Shown: positions 1-10,272, counted from the first letter of the stretch. The stretch: 64,000 bases of DNA from Azospirillum sp. TSA2s (GCF_004923315.1 NZ_CP039650.1:2319501-2383500); one strand, 5' to 3'. Translations and numbers: made by a program. Notes: generated by a model not told the origin, from the sequence alone.

Positions 1-1
1 G

Positions 2-43
2 GCCAAGGAAGCCCGGTCTCTCTGCCAGCCGCGCGAGAGCTGA
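2..43 (+). CDS. lpxA: C-terminal tail of the upstream gene, probably lpxA (partial)
   Basis: An open frame enters from the left edge and stops at a TGA 12 bases before the lpxI start. Only about 13 residues are visible (ending LCQPRES). The proximity to lpxI and lpxB, and the usual order lpxD-fabZ-lpxA-lpxI-lpxB in alphaproteobacteria, suggest this is the end of UDP-N-acetylglucosamine acyltransferase. A Cys-Gln-Pro-Arg tail fits memory of LpxA ends in this group, but thirteen residues cannot prove identity. The product is inferred from context only. Confidence 0.4.
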   Translation, partial: AKEARSLCQPRES

Positions 44-55
44 GGCGACCGGCCA

Positions 56-913
56 ATGGCCGATACTACAAAAGGCACCGGATCGCCGCCAGCGGGTCCG
101 AAGCTGGCGATCCTGGCCGGTGGCGGTACTCTCCCGGCCCGCATCGCCAATGCGGTGCGCGGGCAGGGGCGTGAGGTCTTCATCGTGGCCTTCGATGGAC
201 ACACCGATCCCGAGACGGTTGCCGGGGCGCCCCATGTCTGGAGTCGCTTCGGTGCCGCCGGCACGATCCTGCGGCGTCTGCATGAGGAGGGCGTGGGAGA
301 GGTCGTTCTTGCCGGACCGGTGAGGCGTCCCTCTTTCACCGAACTGATGCCGGATTGGCGCACCGCGCGTTTCCTTGCCCGCGTCGGCACCCGCGCGCTC
401 GGCGATGACGGCCTGCTGCGCGCCGTTGTGCGCGAAGTCGAGGATGACGGGTTCCGTGTGGTCGGATTGCATGACCTGCTGAAGGATCTGCTGACCGTTG
501 CCGGACCGGTCGGCCGTCTCGCGCCCGACGCGGACGCGGAGCGGGACATTGCCCGTGCGGTCGAAGTCGCCCGCGCAATGGGGGTGCTGGACGTTGGGCA
601 GGGTGCGGTGGTTCAGCAGGGAATCGTTCTGGCGGTCGAGGCGATCGAGGGAACCGACGCCATGCTCGATCGCTGTGCCGCATTGGCGCGTCCGGGGCCC
701 GGTGGCGTGCTGGTCAAGGTGAGGAAGCCGAAGCAGGATCGCCGCATCGACCTTCCCACCATGGGCGTCACCACGGTGGAAAAGGCTGCAGCGGCCGGTC
801 TGCGGGGGATCGCGGTCGAGGCTGGCGGAAGCCTGCTGGTGGACCGACCTGCGGTGGCGGAGGCGGCGGATCGTCTCGGCCTGTTCGTTGTCGGCATCGA
901 GATTCCGCAATGA
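56..913 (+). CDS. lpxI: UDP-2,3-diacylglucosamine pyrophosphatase LpxI
   Basis: 285 residues of the LpxI (DUF1009) type. It hydrolyses UDP-2,3-diacylglucosamine to lipid X and UMP, the lipid A step done by LpxH in gamma-proteobacteria. The N-terminal nucleotide-binding-like segment begins LAILAGGGTLPARIA at about residue 17. The C-terminal domain carries the conserved stretch around GVTTVEKAAAAGLRGIAVEAG near residue 240. Its length is normal for the family. The stop overlaps the lpxB start by 4 bases, which implies translational coupling and one operon with the lpxA tail upstream. Identity is firm from family recognition and neighbours. Confidence 0.95.
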   Translation: MADTTKGTGSPPAGPKLAILAGGGTLPARIANAVRGQGREVFIVAFDGHTDPETVAGAPHVWSRFGAAGTILRRLHEEGVGEVVLAGPVRRPSFTELMPDWRTARFLARVGTRALGDDGLLRAVVREVEDDGFRVVGLHDLLKDLLTVAGPVGRLAPDADAERDIARAVEVARAMGVLDVGQGAVVQQGIVLAVEAIEGTDAMLDRCAALARPGPGGVLVKVRKPKQDRRIDLPTMGVTTVEKAAAAGLRGIAVEAGGSLLVDRPAVAEAADRLGLFVVGIEIPQ

Positions 914-2121
914 GTGGCCCGCTTGCGGCCGATGACGGTCCGACACTGTTCCTGATTGCCGGCGAGCCGTCCGGCGACGCGCTGGGCGCCCGGCTGATGG
1001 CTGCGGCCAAGCGGCTGACCGGCGGAACGGTGAGGTTCGTCGGCATCGGCGGCGAGAAGATGATGGCGGAGGGGCTGGTCAGCCTCTTTCCTATGGCTGA
1101 ACTGACCCTGTTCGGCATCTTCGAACTGCTGCCGCACCTGCCGAACCTGATCCGTCGCATCGACCAGACGGTCGCTGAGGTCATCCGTATACGTCCCGAC
1201 GCCGTGGTCGGTATCGACTCGCCGGGCTTCACCGTGCGCGTGGCAAAGAAGGTGCGTGCGGCGGCACCCGCCATCCCATTGATCCACTATGTCGCACCGA
1301 CGGTTTGGGCCTGGAAGCCGAAGCGTGCGGCGAAATATGCCGCCATCTACGATCATCTGCTTGCTGTGCTTCCCTTCGAGCCGCCCTATTTCGAGAGGGA
1401 GGGGCTGGCTTGCACCTTCGTCGGCCATTCGGTGGTCGAGGGCGGGGCAGGGAAGGGCGATGGTGCCGGCTTCCGTAATCGTCACGGCATTGCGTCGACC
1501 GACCGCGTGGTCGCGGTTCTTCCCGGCAGCCGCAAAGGCGAAGTGTCGCGGCTGCTGCCGGATTTCCGTGCGACGCTGGAGCGGTTGCAACCGACCCACC
1601 CGACTTTAGTGGCGGTGATCCCGACAGTGGCCACGGTACGCGACCGGGTGGCGGCGGCGATCGCCGACTGGCCGGTTCGAACTGTGCTGTTGGAAGGCGA
1701 CGCCGAAAAATACGATGCCTTCGCCGCGGCGGAAGCGGCACTCGCCGCGTCCGGCACCGTTTCTCTGGAGTTGGCTCTTGCGCGGCTGCCGACGGTCATC
1801 GCCTATCGGCTGAACCCGGTGACGGTCGCGCTCTATAGGCGTCTGATCCGGGTGAAATACGTCAACCTCGTCAACCTGATGCTCGATCGGATGCTGGTTC
1901 CCGAACTGCTGCAGCAGGATTGCCGGCCGGAAAGACTGGCCACCGAACTGGGCCGCCTGCTGGATGATCCGGCGGCACGTCAGGTGCAGATCGATGGCGT
2001 TGCCGAGGTGGCCCGCTGGCTGGGGCAAGGCGACACACCGCCCAGCGAGCGGGCTGCCCGTACGATCCTGAACGTCGTTGCGGAGCGACGCTTGAACAGG
2101 CCCCTGGAGGGCAAACCCTGA
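910..2121 (+). CDS. lpxB: Lipid-A-disaccharide synthase
   Basis: 403 residues of glycosyltransferase family 19. It joins UDP-2,3-diacylglucosamine to lipid X to form the beta-1,6 disaccharide of lipid A at the inner membrane. Family signatures seen are AGEPSGDALGARLM near residue 17, the segment HYVAPTVWAWKPKRA near residue 126, VLPGSRKGEV near residue 203 and ASGTVSLELALARLPTVIAYR near residue 280. The start overlaps lpxI by 4 bases. LpxI makes lipid X, one of the two substrates used here, so the gene pair covers consecutive reactions. Confidence 0.97.
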   Translation: MSGPLAADDGPTLFLIAGEPSGDALGARLMAAAKRLTGGTVRFVGIGGEKMMAEGLVSLFPMAELTLFGIFELLPHLPNLIRRIDQTVAEVIRIRPDAVVGIDSPGFTVRVAKKVRAAAPAIPLIHYVAPTVWAWKPKRAAKYAAIYDHLLAVLPFEPPYFEREGLACTFVGHSVVEGGAGKGDGAGFRNRHGIASTDRVVAVLPGSRKGEVSRLLPDFRATLERLQPTHPTLVAVIPTVATVRDRVAAAIADWPVRTVLLEGDAEKYDAFAAAEAALAASGTVSLELALARLPTVIAYRLNPVTVALYRRLIRVKYVNLVNLMLDRMLVPELLQQDCRPERLATELGRLLDDPAARQVQIDGVAEVARWLGQGDTPPSERAARTILNVVAERRLNRPLEGKP

Positions 2122-2138
2122 ATGGGAGATCAGAGATC

Positions 2139-2534
2139 ATGAGTGAATTCCGTCTGCTGCACACGATGCTGCGCGTGCTGGACCTGGAGAAGTCGCTCGA
2201 CTTCTACACGCGGCTGCTCGGCATGAAGCTGCTGCGTCGCAATGACTATGAGGGCGGCCGCTTCACTCTCGCCTTCGTCGGTTACGGCGAGGAGTCTGAC
2301 ACTGCGGTCCTGGAACTGACCCACAATTGGGATCAGAAGGAACCGTACGAGATTGGTACTGCATACGGTCATATCGCCCTCGGCGTGCCGGACATCTATG
2401 CCACCTGCGAGAAGCTGGCGGCCGAAGGTGTCAAGATTCCGCGCCCGCCGGGTCCGATGAAGCATGGCACCACGGTGATCGCCTTCATCGAAGACCCGGA
2501 TGGTTACAAGGTGGAGTTGATCGAGAGGAAGTGA
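2139..2534 (+). CDS. gloA: Lactoylglutathione lyase (glyoxalase I)
   Basis: 131 residues, the short Ni-type glyoxalase I. It converts the hemithioacetal of methylglyoxal and glutathione to S-lactoylglutathione in the cytoplasm. The four metal ligands are visible as H8, E59, H78 and E126, at the spacing known for the Escherichia coli enzyme. The substrate-pocket region PRPPGPMKHGTTVIAFIEDP is intact. It lies 17 bases after lpxB on the same strand and may be cotranscribed, although its job is unrelated to lipid A. Confidence 0.96.
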   Translation: MSEFRLLHTMLRVLDLEKSLDFYTRLLGMKLLRRNDYEGGRFTLAFVGYGEESDTAVLELTHNWDQKEPYEIGTAYGHIALGVPDIYATCEKLAAEGVKIPRPPGPMKHGTTVIAFIEDPDGYKVELIERK

Positions 2535-2546
2535 CCGGCCGTTGGG

Positions 2547-3605
2547 TCAAAGGTCATGAGGAGGGGCGTGGTCGGTGATGACCGCGCCCTTTTTCGTTGG
2601 CGCAGGCCCGGCCACACGGCGGAAGCGTTCGCGGTAGTTGGCCGGGCTGAGTCCCAGCCGGCGGCGGAAATGGTGCCTGAGGGTGGCGGCGGAGCCGAAG
2701 CCGGTCAGGGTCGCCACCTCCTCCACCGGCAGGCTGCTCGATTCCAGAAGGTCACGGGCGCGACCCAGTCGCTCCGTCAGCAGCCAGTCGCCGGGCGTGG
2801 TGCCGGTCAGGGACTGGAACCGGCGCAGGAAGGTGCGGACACTCATCCCCGCCTGCGATGCCATGCCGGACAGGCTGTGTACCTCCGCCAACCTTTCCCG
2901 CAAATGATCGAGCAGGGGGGCCATGCGGGCTCCTTCGCGGGCGGTCGGCACCGGTGCTTCAATGAATTGCGCCTGTCCGCCCTCGCGGTGGGGCTGGACG
3001 ACCAGACGGCGGGCCACGCTGTTCGCAGCCTCCGGTCCGAAATCGCGGCGCACCAGATGCAGACAGAGGTCGATGCCGGCTGCACTGCCGGCTGAGGTCA
3101 GGATGTTGCCCTCGTCCACATACAGCACGTCGGGCATCACCCGAATATCGGGGTAGAGCTCGCCGAGCGTTGCGGCATATCGCCAGTGCGTGGTTGCCCG
3201 GCGTCCGTTCAGAAGCCCGGCGGCGGCAAGAACGAAGGCGCCGGAGCAGATCGACAAGATGCGCGTACCGCGCTTGTCGGCCCGGCGCAGCGCAGCGATC
3301 AGATCGCCCGGTACCGGCTCCCGTGCGCCGCGCCAGCCGGGAATGATGATGATATCGGCTCGGTCGAGCAGGTCGAGCCCGCCATCGGCTTCCACGCGGA
3401 TGCCGCCCACCGCACGCAGCGGTCCCGCATCGAGTGCAGCGACTGCGAAGCGGTACCAATCCGGCCCAAGTTCGGGGCGCGACAGACCGAACACCTCGAC
3501 GGCTACGCCGAACTCGAAGGTGCAGAGGCCGTCATAGGCAAGGGCTACGACCAGTGGAGGCGTGGCGATTGGCATGATCTGCACGATAGCTGGCGGTTGC
3601 GCCAC
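2547..3605 (-). CDS. GlxA/FtrA-type transcriptional regulator (DJ-1/PfpI-like domain plus AraC helix-turn-helix)
   Basis: 352 residues. The first 200 resemble a DJ-1/PfpI glutamine-amidotransferase-like fold, with ICSGAFVLAAAGLLNGRRAT holding the nucleophile-elbow Cys near residue 126. The last 100 form an AraC-type DNA-binding domain (RTFLRRFQSLTGTTPGDWLL, then a second helix-turn-helix around ATLRHHFRRRLGLSPANYR). The family regulates amino acid, quaternary amine or stress genes, and the effector cannot be told here. The start is uncertain: the GTG at 3605 and the ATG at 3575 are both possible and neither has a clear ribosome site. The gene is convergent with gloA and divergent from the rhodanese gene. 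Confidence 0.85.
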   Translation of the reverse strand: MAQPPAIVQIMPIATPPLVVALAYDGLCTFEFGVAVEVFGLSRPELGPDWYRFAVAALDAGPLRAVGGIRVEADGGLDLLDRADIIIIPGWRGAREPVPGDLIAALRRADKRGTRILSICSGAFVLAAAGLLNGRRATTHWRYAATLGELYPDIRVMPDVLYVDEGNILTSAGSAAGIDLCLHLVRRDFGPEAANSVARRLVVQPHREGGQAQFIEAPVPTAREGARMAPLLDHLRERLAEVHSLSGMASQAGMSVRTFLRRFQSLTGTTPGDWLLTERLGRARDLLESSSLPVEEVATLTGFGSAATLRHHFRRRLGLSPANYRERFRRVAGPAPTKKGAVITDHAPPHDL

Positions 3606-3675
3606 TTTCCAGTCGAAGGAGCGATTGGAATGATGGGGGCGTCACTTCCGACCGGACCCCAGCAACGAGGACCCC

Positions 3676-4074
3676 ATGCCCAGTCTCGTCACCGAAATTC
3701 CTGCTGCGCCGTCCGAGATGGCGGCGGCTCATTTTGCCAAGCGGCTATCGCTGGAGACCGACTGCTGGGACGTTCATGAGACGCTGAAGTCGGGAACGCC
3801 GGACTTCATCCTGCTCGACGTGCGCAGCCCTGCAGCGTTCGCGCGCGGGCGCCTGCCCGGAGCGTTGAACCTGCCGCATGGCAAGATCACCGAGCGGCGG
3901 ATGGCGGATTGGCCGGAAGGGACGCTGTTCGTGGTCTATTGCGCCGGGCCCCATTGCAACGGGGCCGATCGCGCCGCCTTGCGGCTCGCAAGGATCGGGC
4001 GGCCGGTCAAACTCATGATCGGCGGCATCACGGGGTGGATCGCCGAAGGATTCGCACTGGAATGCGAGACCTGA
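3676..4074 (+). CDS. Rhodanese-like domain protein
   Basis: 132 residues with one rhodanese domain. The N-terminal part of the fold reads FILLDVRSPAAFARGRLPGA (about residues 49-68), and the active-site loop is VVYCAGPHCNGADRAALRL with cysteines at about 93 and 98. There is no signal peptide, so it is cytoplasmic. Single-domain rhodaneses move sulfane sulfur, but the acceptor here is unknown. It is transcribed away from the GlxA-type regulator and could be its target, an idea based only on the divergent arrangement. Confidence 0.85.
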   Translation: MPSLVTEIPAAPSEMAAAHFAKRLSLETDCWDVHETLKSGTPDFILLDVRSPAAFARGRLPGALNLPHGKITERRMADWPEGTLFVVYCAGPHCNGADRAALRLARIGRPVKLMIGGITGWIAEGFALECET

Positions 4075-4083
4075 GGCGTCGCC

Positions 4084-4279
4084 TCAGATGAAGACGATCC
4101 CGGCGATCAGTGCCAGGATCAGCAGATAGACGATCAGCCGGCGGACGCGCCAGCCGAGCGGCGCCCTGTTGTCGTTGGCCGGCGGGCGCAGACGCACCCG
4201 CCGGGCCGGAACGATGTACGCAGTCGGGTCTTGGGCGGCTCCGTTGGAGCCGCCCATTCCGATGTGGGCTGTGGGCCGG

Positions 4280-4287
<8 letters not shown>
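4084..4287 (-). CDS. Small membrane protein of unknown function
   Basis: 67 residues. The N-terminal half is polar and low in complexity. It contains PPANDNRAPLG, a motif often seen in small alphaproteobacterial proteins. The C-terminus is a single hydrophobic helix (LIVYLLILALIAGIVFI) preceded by arginines, so the N-terminus probably faces the cytoplasm. The start codon overlaps the last bases of gltA, which suggests coupled expression with citrate synthase. No function is recognised. The overlap, the positive charges before the helix and the clean stop support a real gene. Confidence 0.6.
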
Positions 4288-5593
<1,306 letters not shown>

Positions 5594-5648
5594 CTCGGCA
5601 CGTCCTTATCGTTGAGGGTCGGGCTTGGCGCCCTTTTTTCGTCGGCGC

Positions 5649-5677
5649 AGCATAGTTCCAAGGCTGCCCGATGGCAA
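5649..5677 (-). promoter_or_regulatory. Sigma70-like promoter of gltA
   Basis: On the minus strand TTGCCA is followed by 17 bases and TATGCT, close to the TTGACA/TATAAT consensus at optimal spacing. Transcription would begin around 5642 and give a leader of about 48 bases before the gltA start at 5593. The match stands out in a GC-rich background. No start-site mapping is available. Confidence 0.6.
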
Positions 5678-5693
5678 CGCACGGAAGTGACCA

Positions 5694-7100
5694 TTATGCT
5701 GCACCCGCTGCATCGCGGATGCGAGAAAGCGTTGCTTCGCGGCCCAGCAGTTCGGCCACTTCGAAGATCGGCGGCGACACCGTCGATCCGGTCAGCGCGG
5801 CGCGCAACGGCTGAGCCACCTTGCCCAGCTTTTCGCCCCGTGCCTCGGCGAAGGCGCGAACCTGCGATTCCAGCGCAGCGGCGGTGAAATCCGGCACTTC
5901 GGCGAAGGCAGCCGCCAGTTCTTTCAACAGATTGCGGCCCTTTTCGTCCAGCAGCGCGGACGCTTTTTCGTCATAGCTGAGCGGCTGCGGCGCGACATAG
6001 AAGCGTGCGCTCTGCGCCAGATCGACCACGGTGCGGGCGCGCTGCTTCAGGCCGTTCATGGCCCGCGTCAGAAGGTCGCGTTCGGCGTCGCTCAGGCCGC
6101 GGCCGAGTTCCGCCTCCAGGCGCGGGGCGATCAGACCGAACAGTCGGGAATCGTCGGCAAGCCGCATGTAATGGGCATTCAGATTCTCGAGCTTGGCGAA
6201 GTCGAAGCGCGACGGCGAGCGGCCGATGCTCTCCAGGTTGAACCACTCGATGGCCTGTTCGGTCGAGATGATCTCGTCGTCGCCATGCGACCAGCCGAGC
6301 CGCAGCAGATAGTTGCGGACCGCTTCCGGCAGATAGCCCATGTCGCGGTAGGCATCGACGCCCAGCGCGCCGTGACGCTTGGACAGCTTGGCGCCGTCGG
6401 GGCCATGGATCAGCGGGATATGGCCGAAGCGCGGCAGGTCCCAGCCCATGGCGTTGAAGATCTGGATCTGTCGGAAGGTGTTGGTCAGGTGGTCGTCGCC
6501 GCGGATGACGTGGGTGACGTTCATGTCGTGGTCGTCGACCACCACAGCCAGCAGATAGGTCGGGGTGCCGTCGGCGCGCAGCAGGATCAGGTCGTCGAGC
6601 TGGGCGTTCTGCACCGTCACCTCGCCCTGGACGAGGTCGTTCAGGACGGTCTGGCCCTCCTGCGGCGCCTTCAGCCGGATCACCGGAGCAACGCCCGGAG
6701 GGGCATCGGATTCGGGACGGTCGCGCCAGCGGCCATCGTAACGCATCGGCTGCCCGGCCGCCTTCTGGGCGGCGCGCATCTCCTCCAGCTCTTCCGGGCT
6801 GCAATAGCAGCGATAGGCCTTGCCGGCGGCCAGCATCTGGTGCGCCACCTCGGCATGACGGTCCTTGCGCTCGAACTGGCTGACGGCATCGCCGTCCCAG
6901 TCGAGCCCCAGCCACTTCAGCCCATCGAGGATGGCGTCCACGGCCGCCTGGGTCGAACGTTGCCGGTCGGTGTCTTCGATCCGCAGCAGGAACTTGCCGC
7001 CGGTGTTGCGGGCGTACAGCCAGTTGAACAGGGCGGTGCGGCCACCGCCGATGTGCAGAAAGCCGGTCGGCGACGGAGCGAAGCGGGTGACGACGGTCAT
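5694..7100 (-). CDS. gltX: Glutamate--tRNA ligase
   Basis: 468 residues of class I aminoacyl-tRNA synthetase. It charges tRNA-Glu, and in alphaproteobacteria often tRNA-Gln for later amidation. The start at 7100 gives the standard N-terminus MTVVTRFAPSPTGFLHIGGG containing the HIGH-type motif HIGG. The KMSKS-type loop is KLSKRHGALG near residue 240. The frame stays open far upstream of 7100, but that extension is low-complexity and has no family similarity. A GAGAG element precedes the chosen ATG. It is divergent from comEC, with about 156 bases between. Confidence 0.96.
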   Translation of the reverse strand: MTVVTRFAPSPTGFLHIGGGRTALFNWLYARNTGGKFLLRIEDTDRQRSTQAAVDAILDGLKWLGLDWDGDAVSQFERKDRHAEVAHQMLAAGKAYRCYCSPEELEEMRAAQKAAGQPMRYDGRWRDRPESDAPPGVAPVIRLKAPQEGQTVLNDLVQGEVTVQNAQLDDLILLRADGTPTYLLAVVVDDHDMNVTHVIRGDDHLTNTFRQIQIFNAMGWDLPRFGHIPLIHGPDGAKLSKRHGALGVDAYRDMGYLPEAVRNYLLRLGWSHGDDEIISTEQAIEWFNLESIGRSPSRFDFAKLENLNAHYMRLADDSRLFGLIAPRLEAELGRGLSDAERDLLTRAMNGLKQRARTVVDLAQSARFYVAPQPLSYDEKASALLDEKGRNLLKELAAAFAEVPDFTAAALESQVRAFAEARGEKLGKVAQPLRAALTGSTVSPPIFEVAELLGREATLSRIRDAAGAA

Positions 7101-7256
7101 CGGTCTCTCAATTTCCGGTTCGGCGCTGGTATGATGCGCCGGTGGTTCGACACCGTGGTTTAACACAGCCACCCGGCTTGGAGGCAATGCGATGCGTGCA
7201 TGGACGGTCGTTGAAGGGCCCGCGGGCGGCATCGCTGCGCCGGGAAGCCGCTGCCG

Positions 7257-9410
7257 GTGACCGCCGCCGGCTGGCCGGAGGAGGAGACGGATAACCCGCC
7301 GGCGCTCAGCGGACGATGGCGGCGCCTGTTGGTGCGCGCCGGCAGGCGACTCGCGGCGTTGGCAGGGGCGGAGGGGGAGCGTTGGGTTCTGTGGCTGCCC
7401 GTCGCTTTTGGGGCGGGGGTGTCGCTGTATTTCGGGTTGCGGCAGGAACCGGTCTGGTGGGGCGGACTCGCGGCGGTCGGCGGGGCGGTGATCCTGTTGT
7501 TGGCTGTGCGGCGCTGGTTCGCGTTGGCCGGGGTGGCGACGGCTCTGCTGATGGCGGCAGCCGGATTTCTGGTGGCGCAGGCGCATACGGCGCGCATGGC
7601 GGCGCCGGTCCTGACCCGAAGCATCGCGGGCGCCACCGTCGCCGGGCGGGTGATGGCGGTGGAGCGGCGGCCGGGTGCTGTGCGCATCACCATGCGCGAG
7701 GTGACGGTCAGCAGACTGGCACCGGAGCAGACGCCGGCCGCGTTGAGAATCCGCCTGTCCGACCGCAACCCTGCGCCCGCTCCGGGATCGGTGGTCCGGC
7801 TGCGGGCGACGCTGTTGCCGCCGCAGGCGCCAGCGGAACCCGGTGCCTTCGACTTCCAGCGGCGGGCCTGGTTCATGGGTCTGGGTGGGACCGGCTTTGC
7901 CACAGGGGCGGTGGAGCAGGTGGAGGCGCCGCCGGTGACGGGATGGAGCACGGTTGCCATCGCCTTCGAACGTGCGCGGGGAGCCATCGCGGAGCGCGTG
8001 GCGGCGGCGATCGGCGACCCGGTGGAGGCGAGCGTCACCACCGCGCTGCTGAATGGCGAGGAGTTCGGCATTCCCGAAGCGACGCTGGATGATTTCCGCA
8101 ACAGCGGGCTGGCGCATCTTCTGTCGATTTCCGGCCTGCATGTCGGCATCGCGGCGGGCATCCTGTTCTATGTGGTGCGGGCGCTGCTGGCGGCGGTGCC
8201 CTATATCGCTCTGCGATGGCCGATCAAGAAGATCGCGGCGCTGTTCGGGATCTTGTCGGCGCTCGCCTACACGCTGCTGGTCGGAGCGCCGTTGCCGACG
8301 GTGCGGTCGGTGCTGATGACCGGCATGGTGATGGGGGCGATCATGCTGGACCGCCATCCGCTGAGCATGCGGCTGGTCGCCTTCGCCGGGCTGGTCACCA
8401 TCGCCATGGACCCGGAGGGGATGCTGGGGCCGAGCTTCCAGATGTCGTTCGCGGCGGTGGTGGCGCTGATCGCGGCGTTCGAGCGTGGCAGTGTCAGGCT
8501 GGCGGAGTGGCGGCGCGACGCGGGATGGTTGGTGCGCGGGCTATTCTATGTCGGCGGGATCCTGCTGACCAGCGTGGTGGCGACGCTGGCGACCTTGCCC
8601 TTCTCGCTCTTCCATTTTCAGCAGATCGCCTTTTATGGCGTGCTGTCGAACCTGATCGCGATTCCCATCACGTCCTTCTGGGTCATGCCGTGGAGCCTGA
8701 TCGCCTACGCGCTGCTGCCCCTCGGGTTGGAGGCGCCGGCGCTGATTGCCATGAATTGGGGCGATCGGGCGGTGATCTGGACCGCGGAGTTCTTCGGTCG
8801 GTTGCCCTGGGCCTCGCTGACGGTGCCGGCGATGCCGGTGGAGGGATTCGCCGCGCTGGTGGCGGGCGGGCTCTGGCTGTGCGTATGGACGCGGCGGTGG
8901 CGCTGGCTGGGGATGCTGCCGATCCTGGCGGGGTTGGCCTCGCCGATGCTGGTGGAACGGCCGGATGTGCTGGTGGCGGGGGACGGGACGGTGGTGGCGG
9001 TGAGGCTGCGGGATGGGCGGCTCAGTGGCTCGGGCAAGGGCGGCGGGCGGCTGACCGAGACCTGGAGGGAGCGCGACGGGGAGCGGGCAGCGGCGGAGCC
9101 CTGGCCGGCGGCGGGCGGATGGAGCGAGGGCGGGCGGTCGCTGAGTTGCGATGCGCTGGGGTGTCTGTACCGGGTGCGGGGGAAGACGGTGGCATTGCCG
9201 CGGCTGCCCGATGCACTGGACGAGGATTGCGGATCGGCGGACGCGGTGGTGACGGCGGCGGTGGCGCGCGGGTGCCGGGCCGGTTTGGTGGTCGACCGAT
9301 GGGCGCTGCGGCATGAGGGAGCGCATACGCTGACGGTGACGGAGGAGGGCATCCAGGTGGAGACGGTGCGAGGGCTTAGGGGGGATCGGCCCTGGACCGG
9401 GGGGAGATGA
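7257..9410 (+). CDS. ComEC/Rec2 family membrane protein
   Basis: 717 residues starting at GTG. The N-terminus has two to three hydrophobic segments followed by a DUF4131-like soluble part. The middle is the multi-helix competence domain with the signature LLSISGLHVGIAAG near residue 290. ComEC forms the inner-membrane channel for incoming single-stranded DNA. The C-terminal 150 residues are soluble but show no HxHxDH metallo-beta-lactamase motif, so the nuclease-like domain is absent or degenerate, as in many alphaproteobacterial relatives. Whether this protein imports DNA is not shown by the sequence. Confidence 0.88.
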   Translation: MTAAGWPEEETDNPPALSGRWRRLLVRAGRRLAALAGAEGERWVLWLPVAFGAGVSLYFGLRQEPVWWGGLAAVGGAVILLLAVRRWFALAGVATALLMAAAGFLVAQAHTARMAAPVLTRSIAGATVAGRVMAVERRPGAVRITMREVTVSRLAPEQTPAALRIRLSDRNPAPAPGSVVRLRATLLPPQAPAEPGAFDFQRRAWFMGLGGTGFATGAVEQVEAPPVTGWSTVAIAFERARGAIAERVAAAIGDPVEASVTTALLNGEEFGIPEATLDDFRNSGLAHLLSISGLHVGIAAGILFYVVRALLAAVPYIALRWPIKKIAALFGILSALAYTLLVGAPLPTVRSVLMTGMVMGAIMLDRHPLSMRLVAFAGLVTIAMDPEGMLGPSFQMSFAAVVALIAAFERGSVRLAEWRRDAGWLVRGLFYVGGILLTSVVATLATLPFSLFHFQQIAFYGVLSNLIAIPITSFWVMPWSLIAYALLPLGLEAPALIAMNWGDRAVIWTAEFFGRLPWASLTVPAMPVEGFAALVAGGLWLCVWTRRWRWLGMLPILAGLASPMLVERPDVLVAGDGTVVAVRLRDGRLSGSGKGGGRLTETWRERDGERAAAEPWPAAGGWSEGGRSLSCDALGCLYRVRGKTVALPRLPDALDEDCGSADAVVTAAVARGCRAGLVVDRWALRHEGAHTLTVTEEGIQVETVRGLRGDRPWTGGR

Positions 9411-9422
9411 GGGAACGTTAGA

Positions 9423-9530
9423 CCCCCACCCTAACCCTCCCCCGCTCTCAGCGGACCTTCAGTCCGCCTGCTGCGTCAGCACAAAGCGAAGCTTTGTGCG
9501 AGAGCTCGGCGGGGGAGGGGACTGGTGCTT
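9423..9530. repeat. Palindromic intergenic repeat element, copy 1
   Basis: This fills the gap between the convergent comEC and lexA genes. It begins with a CCCCCACCCTAACCCTCCCC run and ends with a GGGGGAGGGGACTGGTGCT run. Inside are the hairpin GCACAAAGC-GAA-GCTTTGTGC (9-base arms) and the smaller stem GCGGAC/GTCCGC. A closely similar sequence lies at about 35191-35356, partly inverted. The structure resembles REP-like or MITE-like extragenic palindromes. It may also help end transcription from both sides. Confidence 0.75.
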
Positions 9531-9546
9531 GTAAGCGGAAATGGCC

Positions 9547-10272
9547 TCAGTACTTGCGGACGAGACCGACCAGCTTGCCCTGCACACGGACGCGGTCGGC
9601 GCCGAAGATGCGGGTTTCGTAGGCGGCGTTGGCGGGTTCCAGGGCCACCGTGTTGCCCTTGCGACGCAGGCGCTTCAGGGTCACTTCGCCTTCATCGACC
9701 AGGGCGACGACGATGGTGCCGTTCTCCGCCGCGTCGCAGCGCTGGATGATGATGGTGTCGTGGTCGAGGATGCCGGCCTCGATCATCGAATCGCCGGAAA
9801 CCTCCAGGGCGTAATGGTCTCCGCCGGTCAGCATGGAGGCCGGAACATCGACGAAGGCACTGTTGTCGCGCAGGGCCTCGATCGGCGTGCCCGCGGCGAT
9901 ACGGCCGTAGAGCGGGAGCTGAACGGTCTCGTTGGCGGCGGCGGGCGTCGCGGCGGGAGGCGTGGTGTCACGGCCGGAGAAGGCGAAATCGCCCTTGATG
10001 ACGTTGGGCTGGAACTTCGGCTTGGGCGCCGCGCTGCGGCTGCGGGCAGCGTCCAGGCCTTCCGGCAGACGGAGAACCTCGAGCGCGCGGGCGCGGTGGG
10101 GCAGGCGGCGGATGAAGCCGCGTTCCTCAAGTCCGGTGATGAGGCGATGGATGCCCGACTTGGACTTCAGCCCCAGGGCGTCCTTCATCTCGTCGAACGA
10201 CGGCGAGACACCGCCCTGGCCGAGCCGTTCGTGGATGAACAGCAGCAATTCGTGCTGCTTGCGCGTGAGCAT
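9547..10272 (-). CDS. lexA: SOS repressor LexA
   Basis: 241 residues from the ATG at 10272, giving the standard N-terminus MLTRKQHELLLFIHERL. Residues 1-70 form the winged helix-turn-helix. The self-cleavage site is the Ala-Gly in YGRIAAGTPIEAL. The catalytic Ser lies in LEVSGDSMIEAG and the Lys in VVALVDEGEVTLKRL. The linker is long and Ala/Pro-rich. LexA represses DNA-damage genes until RecA-stimulated cleavage. Boxes of the alphaproteobacterial type lie directly upstream, so autorepression is expected. It sits downstream of moeA on the same strand but has its own control region. Confidence 0.97.
   Translation of the reverse strand: MLTRKQHELLLFIHERLGQGGVSPSFDEMKDALGLKSKSGIHRLITGLEERGFIRRLPHRARALEVLRLPEGLDAARSRSAAPKPKFQPNVIKGDFAFSGRDTTPPAATPAAANETVQLPLYGRIAAGTPIEALRDNSAFVDVPASMLTGGDHYALEVSGDSMIEAGILDHDTIIIQRCDAAENGTIVVALVDEGEVTLKRLRRKGNTVALEPANAAYETRIFGADRVRVQGKLVGLVRKY

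Noticed and set aside
5611..5640. GGGCTTGGCGCCC followed by six T as an intrinsic terminator on the plus strand
   Set aside because: No plus-strand gene reads into it. It lies in the gltA leader on the minus strand and its stem is only four bases.
7101..8357. N-terminal extension of gltX up to 8357 as one 887-residue protein
   Set aside because: The extension is antisense to comEC, has a low-complexity composition and no family similarity, whereas the ATG at 7100 gives the standard GltX start.
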